A DNA stretch of 64,000 nucleotides from Raphanus sativus (Eukaryota > Streptophyta > Magnoliopsida > Brassicales > Brassicaceae), in NCBI RefSeq assembly GCF_000801105.2, contig NC_079514.1:7688001-7752000 (forward strand), in the 5' to 3' direction. Position numbers and translations under genes: made by a program. Every line of letters starts with the position of its first letter. Position 1 is the stretch's first letter. Below, in pieces: positions 34,188-48,200 of the stretch. A model generated the notes under the pieces. It did no database searches and was not told the DNA's origin. It was given only the letters and a program-made list of their open reading frames with translations.

Positions 34188-35697
34188 GAGCATGTTTATC
34201 GCGGTTGATTAAGGGCGTCTCTTCAGTTAATTTTAATTTAAAAAAATTAAAAATAGGAAGAAAGTCGAGGAGACGGGTGTTTCGTTGCCTCGTGAAGGAA
34301 CGTATCTTGGTGGACGCGTGTCAAAAAATGAAAGATGAAATGGAGGAAGATGACGAGACGCAGCGATCATCCTCGAACTCGTTTCCAGAAATCACAAGAA
34401 GAAGAAGAAGAAAGGTATAAGTTTTAAGGGGGATAAAACGAAGAGAGCTCTAATCGGAGCGGGTGGTTGGATCCTATTCTGCCTGACTCTTTTGTACAAC
34501 CTCCTCCGCTTAAACTCCAATCTCAGTTTCGATGGTGGGGATCAAATCGACGAGGTTTCCTTTTTGTTTTTGAATTAGTTATTATGAATTTATGAGTCTG
34601 TAAGTCTGTTTATGATGGAGACATTTTTTTTCTTTCAATTAGTAGCTTCTGATGGGAGCGGTTCCATTTCGTAAGGACGTTCCACGACTAAAGCAACTAG
34701 GCGTTGATGGCGTAACAGTGAGTAAATAATGTTTGTGCTCTCTTGAATTTTTACCTTTTTCTCTGTTGCTTATTGTTTTCCATTCTCTTTCATGTAAACA
34801 AAGAATTCTTTGCTCGGTAAAACCACTTACGTCCATTGCAAAGCTACCATAGTTCTCTGCTATCTGGTAACTCATTTTCTTATGCATTTAATCAGCTTAG
34901 AGGTTGTTGGTTTATTAAGGACTTTGCTCTCGTTGTTTCTCTTTAGATTGAGCACAAGAGTATGACCGTAGCTGCAGCTTTTGAACATGTCCGCTCAATA
35001 AGACCGCGGGTTTTGCTTTCATCCTTCGCAGAGGAAGGTAAGTATATACGAGACAGATCATAAAGCTTACAAAAAAACATGAATCTACTTGTGTTTCTTT
35101 AATACAAAGTCTAGGCTGTTTGTTTCTGAAAGATTGTAATTTATGGTATAGGTTGTTGAGAAATTTAAAAGGCTACAAACTCTAGAAACCTCTGATGCTG
35201 TAAGTTAAATCAACGGCAGAGATTATAGCTCTCAGGGCCATTGTTTGCAAGACTTCTTTGCTTCCTTTTGGTTCGGTTAAATCTCCTATTTTGATCAAGA
35301 GACCCAAAGTAAGAGACTAGCAATGGAGACATCAAAATCTCAAGGTTCTTCACTAAGTCTCTTCAACACCTTTATTCTTTAAATATTATTAAAATTTGAT
35401 CAAGAGACCCTTAATGGGAATGTGGGATAAACATGCTTTTAGGACACCATGCACGGGGTTGTTTAAAGGGTGGTTTATGATTAAAAAAAAGAAGAAAAAG
35501 AGGGAGAAAGAGAAGAAGGGAAACAGCAACGCCTGATTAAGCACCAACAAGCGGTGTTGTTTGTGTTTTTCGCCGACCCCACTGATACGTGGCGGCTCGC
35601 GATTAGTTTTTTTTTTTTTTTTTTTAAAACAAAAAAAATATAATAAAAGAAAAATTTAAACAATCCCACTTAAGCCACTTTTGCGATAATGGTGCTC
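34188..35697. mobile_element. TIR-bounded element that appears to carry a host gene fragment
   Basis: Left end GAGCATGTTTATCGC and reverse-complemented right end GAGCACCATTATCGC match at 12 of 15 bases, with further similarity inward (TTAAGGG / TTAAGTGGG). The flanking triplets are CTA and TTA, which would suit a PIF/Harbinger-like 3-bp target but do not match exactly. Inside lies a broken phosphatase gene with introns. Gene capture by a non-autonomous DNA transposon is the simplest reading, but the family is not established. Confidence 0.45.
34430..35205 (+). pseudogene. PTPMT/DSP-type dual-specificity phosphatase pseudogene
   Basis: Exon-like pieces in order: KRALIGAGGWILFCLTLLYN, then LLMGAVPFRKDVPRLKQLGV, then GKTTYVHCKA joined directly to TIVLCYL, then IEHKSMTVAAAFEHVRSIRP, and VVEKFKRLQT. 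These match plant PTPMT-like phosphatases (At5g56610/At2g35680 type). The catalytic P-loop should be HCKAGRGRS; the GRGRST part is deleted, removing the CX5R arginine. The central exon (the NEPYETLVP region) is missing and the DQIDE stretch is frame-shifted. The piece keeps intron positions, so it is a DNA-level copy rather than a retrocopy. Confidence 0.8.
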
Positions 35698-35942
35698 TTA
35701 GAGCATTTTTTAATGGGAGTTATATCCATTAGAATTCTAAATATATATGTACATATTTATACTAGTATTTAATTAAGAGATTTTTGATTTTTTAAAAAAT
35801 TCATCCCAAATTTTTTTAAATACTAATATAAAAACCATATGGTAGTGAGCTAGTGGTCTTGAAAGAGTTACAATCCTAATACGAATTTGGCTTCGAAACT
35901 CCGTATAACCATCCGGACTAATGTTAAATTGCAAGAATACGT

Positions 35943-36126
35943 GAAGTGTCGTGGGTGTCGTGTAGGGATGGCAATTGGGCTCTCCCGTCCCATCCCGTCC
36001 CGAACTGCTGCGGGTTCGGCTTCTGACGGTACACGGCGGGCCTGTCCCGCGCAGGATGCGGTCCTCAACTAGTTGCCCAATCCTGTAGCGCAAAATGTAG
36101 GCCTTCGCGGGCCGTCCCGCGGGACA
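35943..36126. mobile_element. GC-rich hAT-like fragment
   Basis: Starts TAGGGATGGCAATTGGG, a terminus often seen in plant hAT elements. It is followed by CCCGTCCC/GCGGGCC-rich sequence unlike the AT-rich surroundings. No matching right terminus or 8-bp duplication was found, so the copy is truncated or the reading is wrong. Confidence 0.4.
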
Positions 36127-36364
36127 TCGAATATTACATTGCTTGTCTCTACATGCACAAACAAACATAGACAAGAATTGAGTTTCAGCTTGCACATGAT
36201 CGAGTATACTCTTACAAGATAAATACATTAAGCTTATACAAAACAAAGTTTTTATTATCATTCAAGATGACTTGAAGAAGCTCCACCGGTGCAGATCAGA
36301 GGCGCTTGGGAGACCGGAAGCATCATCGACCCTGAAACCACCATCAACGGAGCTCCATAATGTC

Positions 36365-36367
<3 letters not shown>
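36127..36367. other. Intergenic; short open minus-strand stretch of unknown origin
   Basis: 36280-36360 reads on the minus strand as VDGGFRVDDASGLPSASDLH with no start or gene context. I do not recognise it. Confidence 0.2.
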
Positions 36368-36445
<78 letters not shown>

Positions 36446-36452
36446 CTCTCTC
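36368..36452. repeat. (CT)n microsatellite
   Basis: About 85 bases of CT dinucleotides with a single CC interruption near 36441. Likely polymorphic. A (TA)n run follows at about 36553-36574. Confidence 0.95.
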
Positions 36453-36542
36453 AAACAGAAATGGAGACTTAGGATATGGGTCTTCAAAATCCCGCGGTTT
36501 AACCCATCCTCGGTCGTCAGATCCCTACGGTTATAAAAAAAT

Positions 36543-36573
<31 letters not shown>

Positions 36574-37234
36574 AGTATATATATTGTATGTTAGAATTTC
36601 AATGGGTAGAATTCTCCATGAGGTGTTCTTAGAATTCTAAAATATATATATTGTGAGTTTTTAAAGTTACGTGAAACATAACCAAAACTTCTAAAGATTA
36701 AAAAAAAAAAATCGATTGGATTTCCTATAATTTAAAACTCTTATAATAAAATATTATAATTATATAGTATGTGTATATTTTTTTTTCTGAACTCCAATGA
36801 GAAAACCTCTATTGGACATATGTTCTTAGAGCAATATTAGCAATGAATTCTCTATTATGGGTACCTCACATATATAATACTAATATAATTAGTTTTATAA
36901 TCAAATGTCAAAAGAAAAGAAAAAAAAGCCAATAGGAAGGAGACATGCTGGACTTGAGTCTCTTGACAATCAGAAAAAGTCTCTACTAATCAGACCTATT
37001 CTCATGAATTCATACTCTCTCTACTTTTTTCATTTACTTTTATTGTTATAATGGGAAGAAACTAGCATAGAGACTGTAAACAATGGAAAGCCAGCAACAT
37101 TAAACGTTTCTAATTTCTTTAATAAGAGATTAAGACAAAATACTACAACAAACAAAAAATTAACTTGATCAAAATGCAAACCCCAATAGCTACCCGGGGC
37201 CAACCCCATCTACATGGGCTTTTATCTTCAAGAT
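36453..37234. other. Intergenic with repeated short AT-rich phrases
   Basis: TTCTTAGAATTCTAAA/TTAGAATTCTAAAT-like words recur at 35.7, 36.6 and 36.8 kb, suggesting related small non-autonomous elements. No gene. Confidence 0.35.
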
Positions 37235-38960
37235 TTATGTGTTTAGCTTAAGGTTAGCGAGTTGCCGGATATTAATCGGGAAAATATCAGAGGTATCGCC
37301 GGAGAGGAGACGCCGGGCGATGATGATGTTAGCAGCTTCTGTAGGATGGTAAGGATCCCAAAATACGTATTTGGAACGATCTGTACATACTTTAGAAGAT
37401 GGTCCACATGGAATGAGCCCACCTACCTTCCCAGCTAACGAACAACACGGAACCTTCTCACTCTCGAAACCTACACAAAATATATGAAAACTATAAGTTA
37501 AAATTTCAAAATAATATTTTGAATAACATTGGTTAAGAGAAATGCTTATAAATATTTACGTACCGTAAGATCCATAGTTTTGGATGATATCATAAAACAA
37601 TGCGAAAAAACATCTGCGTAGACAAATCTTGAACCTTGTAGATTAGCGTTTAAATCATCCACGACTGTCTTAAGCTGGAGATTATACATTTGTGCCACTT
37701 CATTAGGTTCCACCGAGCATTCATCTCCTGCCGTTGGATCAGACTCTCTCGAAAACGGTATACAACCAACCGGACCTATATTAATCACCACGATTTTCCT
37801 TGCGCCCAATTCGTACAATCTCTACAAAACCATATACTAGTAATTAGTTTGGTCAGTCACTTAATTGGTTTGGATCAGAGATAAGGGACATACGGTGAGT
37901 TGTAATCTGAATCTTGAGATCATTTTATCAACGAAGTCTTCTGGAGGCACTGCTTTCCGTTCAAGAGTTGATACGACCGGAGTGAAATAATTGTTGATTA
38001 GATCGTTAGAACCAGTTGTAACCGAGAAAATTGCTGACCCGAATAATTTAGCTGCCGCGGGTTCACCGATCCAAGAAATGATGTCTTGTCTTGTGGTTGC
38101 AAAGTTGTCTAGTTGTGCATCCACATTAATCCGGTCGCCCTGTAATTATTCTTTCCTTGTAACAATAACTTCAAATAAAAAAATTGAGTTATAATATGCT
38201 TTTAAAAATGTGCTTACAAATAATTTTCCGGTGGAGTTAAGAATTCCACTTCCGCCGGAAGCATAATTTAGGCCTTTGAGAACGAGGGATCCTCTTGTCG
38301 TGGGTGCTAAGTTCGGTGGAGTCAGTTCATCGGAACCTAATGCCTGAACTGCGGTTTTCAAAATAACCGGTTCAGTATTTGGTTTGATCAAACCAAAGCG
38401 CAAACACTTAACTAGAATTTGATTTCAGTTACCGTGGTTTGGAAGAACAGGTCCAAAATGTAAACAATTTTAAACTTTGCACGCAGAGTGTCATAACTCA
38501 TAGCCGGTCTAAAACCGAATTAAACCGTTGGAAACACATTTGATTCGTTCTGAGTTCTTAACGTTGTTTTGTTTCATAATGGAAAAGGTAAAAGTCATCA
38601 TAGAGTTTTGCCATTAAATATGATAATTATTATTACGGCTTTCACTCTGCATGCAGACGTGTTAAAAATACTTTCGTAAGAGGTAAAAAAGACTATTAAA
38701 GACAATTAATAATTTACTTACTTACGATATCGACAATGGTTCTTCCATTGGTGAATCTTCCAGTAGCCGATCCAAAATCGATCCCATTAGGATCATAGTT
38801 AGCCTTTGACAGTGTGGTTAAATAGTTGTTGTTTCCGGCATCCACCAATGAATCTCCGAATACAAAACTTGCCGGGAATTTTTTTCCCAGCGAGACACAC
38901 CTCAGGGATGAATAAGATCGATAATGCGATAACTTGGCAAAGACAAATAGGCAACGACAT
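37235..38960 (-). CDS. GDSL esterase/lipase with three frame breaks (possible pseudogene)
   Basis: Five exons: about 38722-38960, 38218-38348, 37894-38139, 37564-37821, 37235-37470. A signal peptide ([19 protein letters not shown]) leads into [18 protein letters not shown] (block I, catalytic Ser). Next come [17 protein letters not shown] (block II Gly), [15 protein letters not shown] (block III Asn) and [13 protein letters not shown] (block V Asp/His). Frame breaks: an A7 run at 38879-38885 just before the GDSL motif (six As expected), and an extra T in two T-runs at about 37590-37615 (VFRIV and YDIIQ region). Without them it is a full-length secreted SGNH hydrolase (At4g16230 type). With them it would not be translated correctly. 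Sequencing error in homopolymers is the main alternative. Confidence 0.85.
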
Positions 38961-39587
38961 TGCTGATATGTTTTCGGTTTTAAAATTTTCTTTTTTTCCC
39001 GTAAAAATATCAGCTAGAAACAAGGGACCCTTTGTGTGAAGAACCAAAGACGGATATTATTACTATTCTAAGAAAAACGAAGTTTTGAAGAAGAGACGTG
39101 AGTATGAAAATGAAAGATAGATGAAAGTTAAAGAAGCAAAGGTTTATATCAATAACAAATAGGGTCATTTATTGAGGATGGCTCAGAACCAAATAACTGT
39201 TAGTTTGATCAAGAACTTTAAAAAGCGAGGTGCGTTGGGAAATGACCAATTACAAATTGTATATAGTTAAATGTGTCCACTTTTTATTTCTTTAAACAAA
39301 AATAAAATACTACGAGTCAGAAGTTGGGCCGGCTTAGTATTAATGGCGGTATACTACAAAAGCTAAAAATGTGAGAAATATTTATAAATATTAACATTAT
39401 TTCTGTTGGCTAACATAATAGATTTTGGATATAGTATTAGATTCATGGAAATATCGAGTATATTCATATATAATGAAAACATATTATAAACTGAGTCATT
39501 CAAATATTAAACTATAAACTTGTATCATAGTTCCTATTTCTAAATACTAATCCCTAAATATCAATCACTAAACCATAAACTCAAATG

Positions 39588-39623
<36 letters not shown>

Positions 39624-39925
39624 TATTTATTTTTACAAGTTTTAATCTTCTTATTTTTATTTTAATATATTTAGTTACTCATAAGTTATAAATATGAGTA
39701 TATTTGTATTGTATTTTTTACCGAGTGCTATTTTTGAAACACATATATGTATGAAATGGATATTTTAATTATCAAACTTGGAATGAGTCCTAAATCTGTT
39801 GCACCATTTGTAGCCTTGTAGAACCGCTTTAGGCGCTGATGACATTGTTCATTTTCTTGTGGGACACGACTCCACGAGTTTCTTAATCTAAGTTTGAAAA
39901 AATAACACTCATTAAATTTCTTAAT

Positions 39926-39966
39926 CAACCTTACATGTTTTTTTTGGGTAACCAACCTTACATGTT
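39926..39966. repeat. 14-bp direct repeat around a short T-run (retroposition-like scar)
   Basis: CAACCTTACATGTT occurs at 39926-39939 and 39953-39966, separated by T6 and GGGTAAC. On the minus strand this is GTTACCC followed by A6. Confidence 0.6.
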
Positions 39967-41500
39967 GCTGCATACTATATGCATAAACTCAGTATTGTTA
40001 GTAATGAAAGAACGTGGGGACATTTAAACAACTATTGCGACAATGGAGAAGTTAAATACTAAATGTACTCTGCAATGCAACTTCCACCAAACTCGAGCCA
40101 CATTATTAAAATAGCAAAGGAAGAAAAACGATGAATAAAAGTCTTGTGTGTTTGACCAAAAAAGGCTTGTGGGAAGTTAATGCTGTCTCTGATAATACAA
40201 TATGTCCTTAAAAGATGTAAATAGTAGTTAATACTTAATAGAGTACACAAACTGGAGCAAGTGGCTGCGTTTGAATTAACTCAACTTGTTGTCAAGATAA
40301 GAAACAGTATATTACTTCACGACATTGTCGCGAAAACGTGCGATTGAGTAAAAGAAGCTCCAATTGAACTCTCAGGTCCAGTTGTAGAGCAGTAGAGGTA
40401 ACAAACAATGAAGCGTAGACTTGCTAGAACCATTGCATTTTGCGATCTTAATTTGTTCTACTGACATTAGTCACATTATCATAGCAGTACCGTGTCATGC
40501 TGTGTTTTTGGGGATTTGGTAACCAAATCGTCTATATATATAAAATTTATCTGTTTTTAGTAAATCCCAACAGAAATAAATTTAGTGTGAATAGCTAAAT
40601 GTATGCAGAGTATGAACTTATCATTTAAAATAAATCATCGCCGGAACGAGCTGTATCTGGTCTAACACGTTTGGGTAACTCACTTGAGCTTGATGGAACT
40701 ACACGGGAGAAAAGATAATGGCGTAATTCGTATTTTATCGAGCATATCTAATTATATTTCATTTTTACTTTAGTTAGATATATTTCATTTCATTTTCTAC
40801 GTTATAAAATACCAAGCAACTACTCCAATATATATTAATATTTTTTTCTATTCCAAAAAATTAATATATTAATACCAACAACTATAATATACTAGTTATT
40901 TGAAAAATTAAAGATTAAATTGAGATGTTTCGCACCACATTTTCCGTGTGGAGAAGTCCAATCCTAAACAAAACTATGATATGTTGGTTATATTTTTAAA
41001 TTAGTATTAAGCTTTATGTTCATAATTAAATGATGTTATAGAGTTTCATACAAGTTAAAAATAACCTAATGTTCATTCTTAGATTCATTTATTTTCTCTC
41101 ACTATAAGTTACTTTAGTATACCTATATGAACAGAGTTGGATCAAAGATTAGAGGACTATAAAAATTTCTAAAAAATTGTATTTTTTTTTTGTAATTTGA
41201 AACTTATACCTATTAATATAACGTCCAATAAATTAGAAGTCAATGCTAATATTTTACTGGGTTGTAGCCAAATCCAGCAATAGCCTATGAGCCAACAGTA
41301 CTTGATGGAATTAGATACTCACAATTAATTTCAAATAGTAGCATTAACCAATAATAAATAAATATATAACTACAAAATCAATATTGGTAGAATTATAAAA
41401 AGAAAAAAAAATCTAAATAATAAATGGAGCGAGTACTAAAATTTTGTTTAAACGTTTAATATAACTCCCATCACTACAGAAAATACTTTCTTAGCTGATT

Positions 41501-41546
41501 AGCACATGCAAACCGACGACCAAAAGAAAAAAGCACATGCAGACCG
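41501..41546. repeat. 15-bp direct repeat around an A-rich insert (retroposition-like scar)
   Basis: AGCACATGCAAACCG at 41501-41515 and AGCACATGCAGACCG at 41532-41546 (one mismatch) flank ACGACCAAAAGAAAAA. Older than the others, judging by the mismatch and interrupted tail. Confidence 0.5.
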
Positions 41547-41769
41547 GTTCAATTCGGTTTACAGACGGTTCGTTGTGTTTCCGTCATGTTGGAGAAAACA
41601 AACACGCAGCGTCCTACTTGAGCACAGAAACGGGATGCAGTTTACCAACGACAAAAGAATGGCACACTAACCAAGGCTAAGCTCTTCGTCATCTCTTCCT
41701 CATTGACCATTTCTTTGCTCAAATTCAATCGCCAAAGCTCGAAACTCTACTGCTCGGAATCGTCGAAAA

Positions 41770-42711
41770 ATGGATCTCATCCAAGTGAACAAGGAATCAG
41801 GCGGGATCGGAATCATCACGATCAACCGTCCGAAATCTCTCAATTCTCTCACGAGAGCGATGATGGCGGATCTCGCGCGCGCGTTCAAGGAGATGGACGC
41901 CGACGAGTCGTCCAGGTCGTGATTTTCACCGGAGCGGGTAAAATCTTTCTGCTCCGGCGTCGATTTGACCGCGGCGGAGTCGGTTTTCAAGGGAGACGTG
42001 AAGGATCCGGAGACCGACCCGGTGATTCAGATGGAGCGGTTGAGAAAACCGATCATCGGAGCGATTAACGGTTTCGCCATCACCGCAGGGTTCGAGCTCG
42101 CCTTGGCCTGCGATATTTTGGTCGCATCCAGAGGAGCTAAGTTCATGGATACTCACGCCAGGTTCGCTTTACTCTTACGACGTCGTTTTGGCTCTTGGAT
42201 CATTTAAATAATGATCCTCTGTTTTTGTTTTTTTGAAGGTTTGGGATATTCCCTTCGTGGGGTCTGTCTCAGAAGCTGTCGAGGATCATCGGAGCAAACA
42301 AAGCTCGTGAAGTTTCGTTAACGTCGATGCCGTTGACAGCTGACGTGGCTGAGAAGTTAGGGTTTGTAAACCACGTGGTTGAAGAAGGGGAAGCTTTGAA
42401 GAAAGCTAAAGGAATCGCGGAGGCTATCATCAAGAATGAACAAGGCATGGTTCTGCGGATTAAATCCGTCATCAATGATGGACTCAAGCTTGATCTTGGT
42501 CATGCTCTTACACTCGAAAAGGTAAAAAACCTTTTTAATCTATCTACGAGAGTTCTTGTCCCTTTTTGTTCGATCTGTGACTTAAGGTATCTACTAAACT
42601 CCGCAGGAGCGAGCTCACGCGTACTACAGTGGGATGACAAAGGAACAGTTCAAGAAGATGCAGGAGTTCATAGCTGGACGTGGTTCCAAGAAACCTTCTT
42701 CCAAGTTATAG
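41770..42711 (+). CDS. ECHIA: Enoyl-CoA hydratase/isomerase (ECHIA-like), two compensating frame breaks
   Basis: Three exons (41770-42161, 42239-42521, 42607-42711), about 260 codons. Crotonase-fold motifs: GIGIITINRPKSLNSLTRAM, the oxyanion segment GAINGFAITAGFELALACDI, and FGIFPSWGLSQKLSRIIG. There is no peroxisomal or plastid signal obvious from the sequence. Near 41911 a G is missing (DADESVQVV expected, TCGTCC read), giving a stop within four codons. Near 41943 an extra A in AAAA restores the frame, so only about 12 codons are scrambled. This deletion and insertion inside one conserved exon could be base-calling error or real lesions. Total length stays a multiple of three. The neighbours fit At4g16210. 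Confidence 0.88.
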
Positions 42712-42945
42712 ATAAACATCTGTTTATCTTTTACATAATACTCTCTTGAATAATAATAAAATATCTTTTGTTTGTTTTTGAAGTGTAACGCTCATCAAAT
42801 TAAAGTAGCGTGAGATTCCTGTCTCAGTTGAAGACATGTGTATAACTGGAAAGATGGAATCTGTACTCTTTAAATAAATCTGGTAGAAATAATCGTCAGA
42901 GTGTTGTGTTAGCTAAACCTAAAACACTATCTCCTATACTGAAAG

Positions 42946-43464
42946 ATGGATAATCCAAAACAGTACCGATCACTCTTCATATTGATTATCTTCATTTCTA
43001 CAAATATGTCACATGCTGACCCCAAATATAGCGTTCCAGTTCCAAACGGTCCATCAACAACAGGATCTGTATTTCTTCCTTTCGGAAAAATAACTGTAGA
43101 GATCATCAACGATATTGGTAACACACTAACGCTGAAGTATCACTGTAAATCGAAAGATGATGACTTTGGTAAACGCAGTTTGCAACCGGGTAAGTCGTGG
43201 TCGTTTAAATTTCGGCGTCAGTTCTTCGGAAGGACATTGTTTTCCTGTAGTTTTGCCTTGCCAAATGGAATGTATTCGTTCAACATATATGAAGACCACC
43301 GAGAGAGCGCCGGCGATGACTGGTGCCAAAAGTGTGTGTGGAAGATAAGACAAACCGGACCTTGTAGGTTTAATGATGTAACTAAACAGTTTGATCTCTG
43401 TTATTCTTGGAACAAGTCCTTGTATTCACCAAGATTTAACCAAGAAGAATTACATAATATATAA
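42946..43464 (+). CDS. Plant self-incompatibility protein S1 family (SPH) secreted protein
   Basis: Intronless 172-residue frame. The N-terminal hydrophobic stretch SLFILIIFISTNMSHA is a signal peptide. The mature part has the S1-family beta-strand pattern: ITVEIINDIGNTLTLKYHCK, then LQPGKSWSFKFRRQFFGRTL and FSCSFALPNGMYSFNIY. Conserved cysteines are in HCKSKDDD, FSCSF, WCQKCVW and DLCYSW. Small secreted SPH proteins act as putative ligands in plants; only the Papaver stigma S protein has a demonstrated self-incompatibility role. It lies between ECHIA and RD19C, as At4g16195 does. Confidence 0.88.
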   Translation: MDNPKQYRSLFILIIFISTNMSHADPKYSVPVPNGPSTTGSVFLPFGKITVEIINDIGNTLTLKYHCKSKDDDFGKRSLQPGKSWSFKFRRQFFGRTLFSCSFALPNGMYSFNIYEDHRESAGDDWCQKCVWKIRQTGPCRFNDVTKQFDLCYSWNKSLYSPRFNQEELHNI

Positions 43465-43596
43465 CTTATATTATTCCATCTTATAATAGGTGTATCATCG
43501 TTCATCAAAGATACTAATAATAACAGTTGATAGTGGTGGTTATACAGATACATGAATATACAAGGACATGTAAAACCCAGTAGTGTCCTAATAATC

Positions 43597-44927
<1,331 letters not shown>

Positions 44928-45209
44928 CTCTCTGTTTTTGCGTTCGGACAAAGAGAATGGAAACTGTTACGAGTTTGTTTAAAAGGACTGATAAAAGACA
45001 CGTGGCGTGATATAATTAGTTGTCTTGTTTGATAGTTCTTGAGAAAGCGACGACACGCGAAGCGACACGTTGCTTGCTGCTAAATATTTTCGCCATTATA
45101 ATTTTAAACAAAAAATGAGGGTAAGTTAGTAATTCACTCGTTCTTCAATTCTCTCCTCCGCGACTAGTATCAAGTCCAGTCCAAATCTCGGAGGGTGACT
45201 GTTACAGTC

Positions 45210-48200
45210 ATGGAGCTGAGATCGGATTCACGATCGACTTCGTTTTCTTCTCTCCTGCTCGTTGCGTTTCTCACTGTATTAAGCGGACTCGTTTCCAGGA
45301 CCGAGTCGGCTCAGCAACCTTTCCGCCGCGAGCCGGGTCACGCTCACTGGCATCACAGCGCGTTCCTCGACGTACGAGAGAGCGTCCGATCCGATGTCCG
45401 CCGCATGCTTCACTCCCGCGCTGAGGTAAATTTAATGTGAATCATCATCATCATCATCATCATCATTGAGTCTGGATTAGCTAGAATTGGCTTTGTGGAA
45501 GGTCACGGACGTGCAATTAGAAGCGTATGATCATGTTGTTGTTCGTGATTGGTTGTGAATTGTGGCTCCTCTGCTTTTACTTTTGCAGGTACCGTTTCAG
45601 GTTCCTCTAGAAGTGAATGTAGTACTTGTAGGTATGAATGGGGATGGAGGATACAGATACGCTGTGGATCCTCACAAATTGGAGGAGTTTTTGAAAGTTA
45701 GTTTCTCTACTCATAGGCCTTCATGCCAAGAGACTGGGGAGCCGCTCGATATTGAGCATCGACTGGTTTACAATGTGTTTCCTGTGAGTATTTTTATCCA
45801 CGTGTTTGTTGTTTTCTGCATTTTCTGTGTCAGGATTGAATATAGTATGTGTTAGATCATTTTGTTTTCACGTTTTGGACAAAGCTAGGCAAGTTCTAGA
45901 ATCTCCTCCTGCTTGCTTGAGCTGTCTGGATTGTTTGCATCTTTAGTCAGATTATTACTGTGCATGTAGTTGTTTTTCCTCAGTTATGACTATTAGGGAC
46001 TTCTGATGCCAATATTGTCTCTGAGTCCCCATTGATCTACTACTCAAATATTCTTTGTTGATTTTTTTAGGTTGGACAGCCTGAACTAATAGCTCTGGAG
46101 AAGACAGTGAAAGAAGCCATGGTACCTGCTGGGACTGCTTTAGAGGTTTCCTTGATCTTATCCATCTCTAATTTAACTCCCTCTCATAACAATTTCACAC
46201 ACACACAGACATATGTGTATATATATTTGATGAAATGCAATTTTTCTCTGCAAAATCTACATCTTAGTGTATATGACACTGAGCTGAAAATTTTATATTT
46301 AATTTAGGCTGACTTTGGAAGATACTTACCGGCCTATGACGTAGAGGCAACAAAAGTTGAGTCCGCATTTAACCGGCTTTACTCTTATATTTTTGATATG
46401 GATGTGGGAGCTGGATCAACAGGAACCGCGGATAAACCCTTACCAAGTGCCATATTTGTAGTGAATTTTGATAAGGTATGTCTTGCAGTACTCCTCTACT
46501 TCTTGAATCTCGCTTATGGTATGCACAGTGTCCAAATGCATTACCTGTTCTTGTTTTTATGTGTATTATTTGGAAGAGTTTGATATCGTCTTAGGTTTAT
46601 AGCCCTCATCTTTCTCTTTGTTTTTGAAGATACTTTGTTCTTGTTATGTTTGCAGTTATCGGTAACTGATTACATACTGTGGGTTCTTTTTTAATCCCCT
46701 TTTGTTTTCTTTACTCACTATTCAGGTAAGAATGGATCCTCGAAATACAGAGATTGATCTAGACAGCTTGATGTTTGCAAAGCTACCAGAGCTTAGTGAT
46801 GCAGACAAGGAGAAACAAGAGGCAGATTATATTTATAGATACAGATACAATGGTGGCGGAGCATCCCAAGTTTGGCTTGGATCAGGCAGGTAAACTCATC
46901 TCTGTTTTTATTTCCTTGTTGCGGTAAGATATGGATAGAAGTATTCAGTGGGTTCTTTCTTGGCATCTCTTTGTTATTCCTATGAGTGATATGATTGTGC
47001 CATAGATGTGATCCAGCAAAATTTTACCACCCTATTCTGAAAGCATTACATCTATCTAGGTATCATTAAATTATGCAGAGGAAAACATGTGTGATATTTT
47101 TGTCCTTGTGTTGATTATTGATAGCCAGAAAGAAAGGAAAACTTGTAGATGATTACCAAGAAGATAGCAACTTACTTGTTCTAAATTTTATCCAATATAT
47201 TGTTGGCCTAATTGTTCTATGCTTTGTTTCTCGTCTTGTTAGATATGTTGTCATAGATTTGTCTGCCGGGCCTTGTACATATGGGAAGATTGAAACTGAA
47301 GAGGGAAGTGTTAGTCCCAGAACATTGCCAAGGATACGAAACATTGTGCTTCCTGGAGACGTTAGGCCTGTTGGTCATCAGTCTACACACGATATATTTT
47401 CTGGTCAGTTAGCTTCGTTAGTAGCCACTACAATTGAGCACGTCATAGCCCCTGATGTCAGGTAATATGATACGCAAGACTTTCTTACTTCTATCATGAA
47501 AATAATGCTTAGATGATTCATTCTGAGTGCGACCAGGTTTGAGACGGTAGATCTAGCAACTAGGGTGCTGGTGCCTATCATTGTGCTCCAAAACCACAAT
47601 CGATATAATATCATGGAAAGAGGACAAAACTACAGCATAAATATTGAAGAGATAGAATCTGAGGTAAGACTTCTTCGATTTAAATGAATGATGTGCGTGA
47701 AATAATGGTGGTTCTTATACTTTATTTTGCCTTCTAAGTGGTCTTTTCCATCCCTATGAGTCATTATGTAGTTAATAGACATGTTAGGCAAGTTCTTACT
47801 GCTATAAGAAAGTTAACACCCGTACAGTTCTCCTACGCACAAGGATTTGAGTCTGTAGATTCTCACATGCTAACTGATCCCGAGTCTTTACAGGTAAAGA
47901 AAATGATTCATGAGGGGCAAGAAGTAGTGATCGTTGGAGGGGCTCATCCATTACATCGGCATGAGAAGTTAGCTATTGCTGTCTCAAAAGCCATGCGTGG
48001 GCATTCCCTTCAGGAAACTAAAAAGGACGGAAGATTCCATGTGCATACCAAAACATACCTAGATGGTGCTATCCTCAAAGAAGTGAGTTTCAATAGTTGG
48101 CAACTCTGGTTTCCATACAGAGGAAAAAACAACTGGTTCTTAAACTGCTGTTACTTTTCCAACCATTGAAATCTCGTTATTCGTATTCATCTTTGCAGGA

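Larger units (their letters stand above)
38961..41769. other. Intergenic, AT-rich
   Basis: GDSL promoter, then gene-free DNA with a (TA)n microsatellite at about 39590-39620 and two retroposition-like scars. No conserved protein was recognised. Confidence 0.5.

Noticed and set aside
34112..34420. 102-codon plus-strand ORF before the phosphatase pseudogene
   Set aside because: Spans the element end and AT-rich DNA; no conserved part. It may be leader sequence of the captured gene.
36368..36452. (CT)n tract as a regulatory GAGA-type element
   Set aside because: Long pure microsatellite in gene-free DNA; no promoter nearby to regulate.
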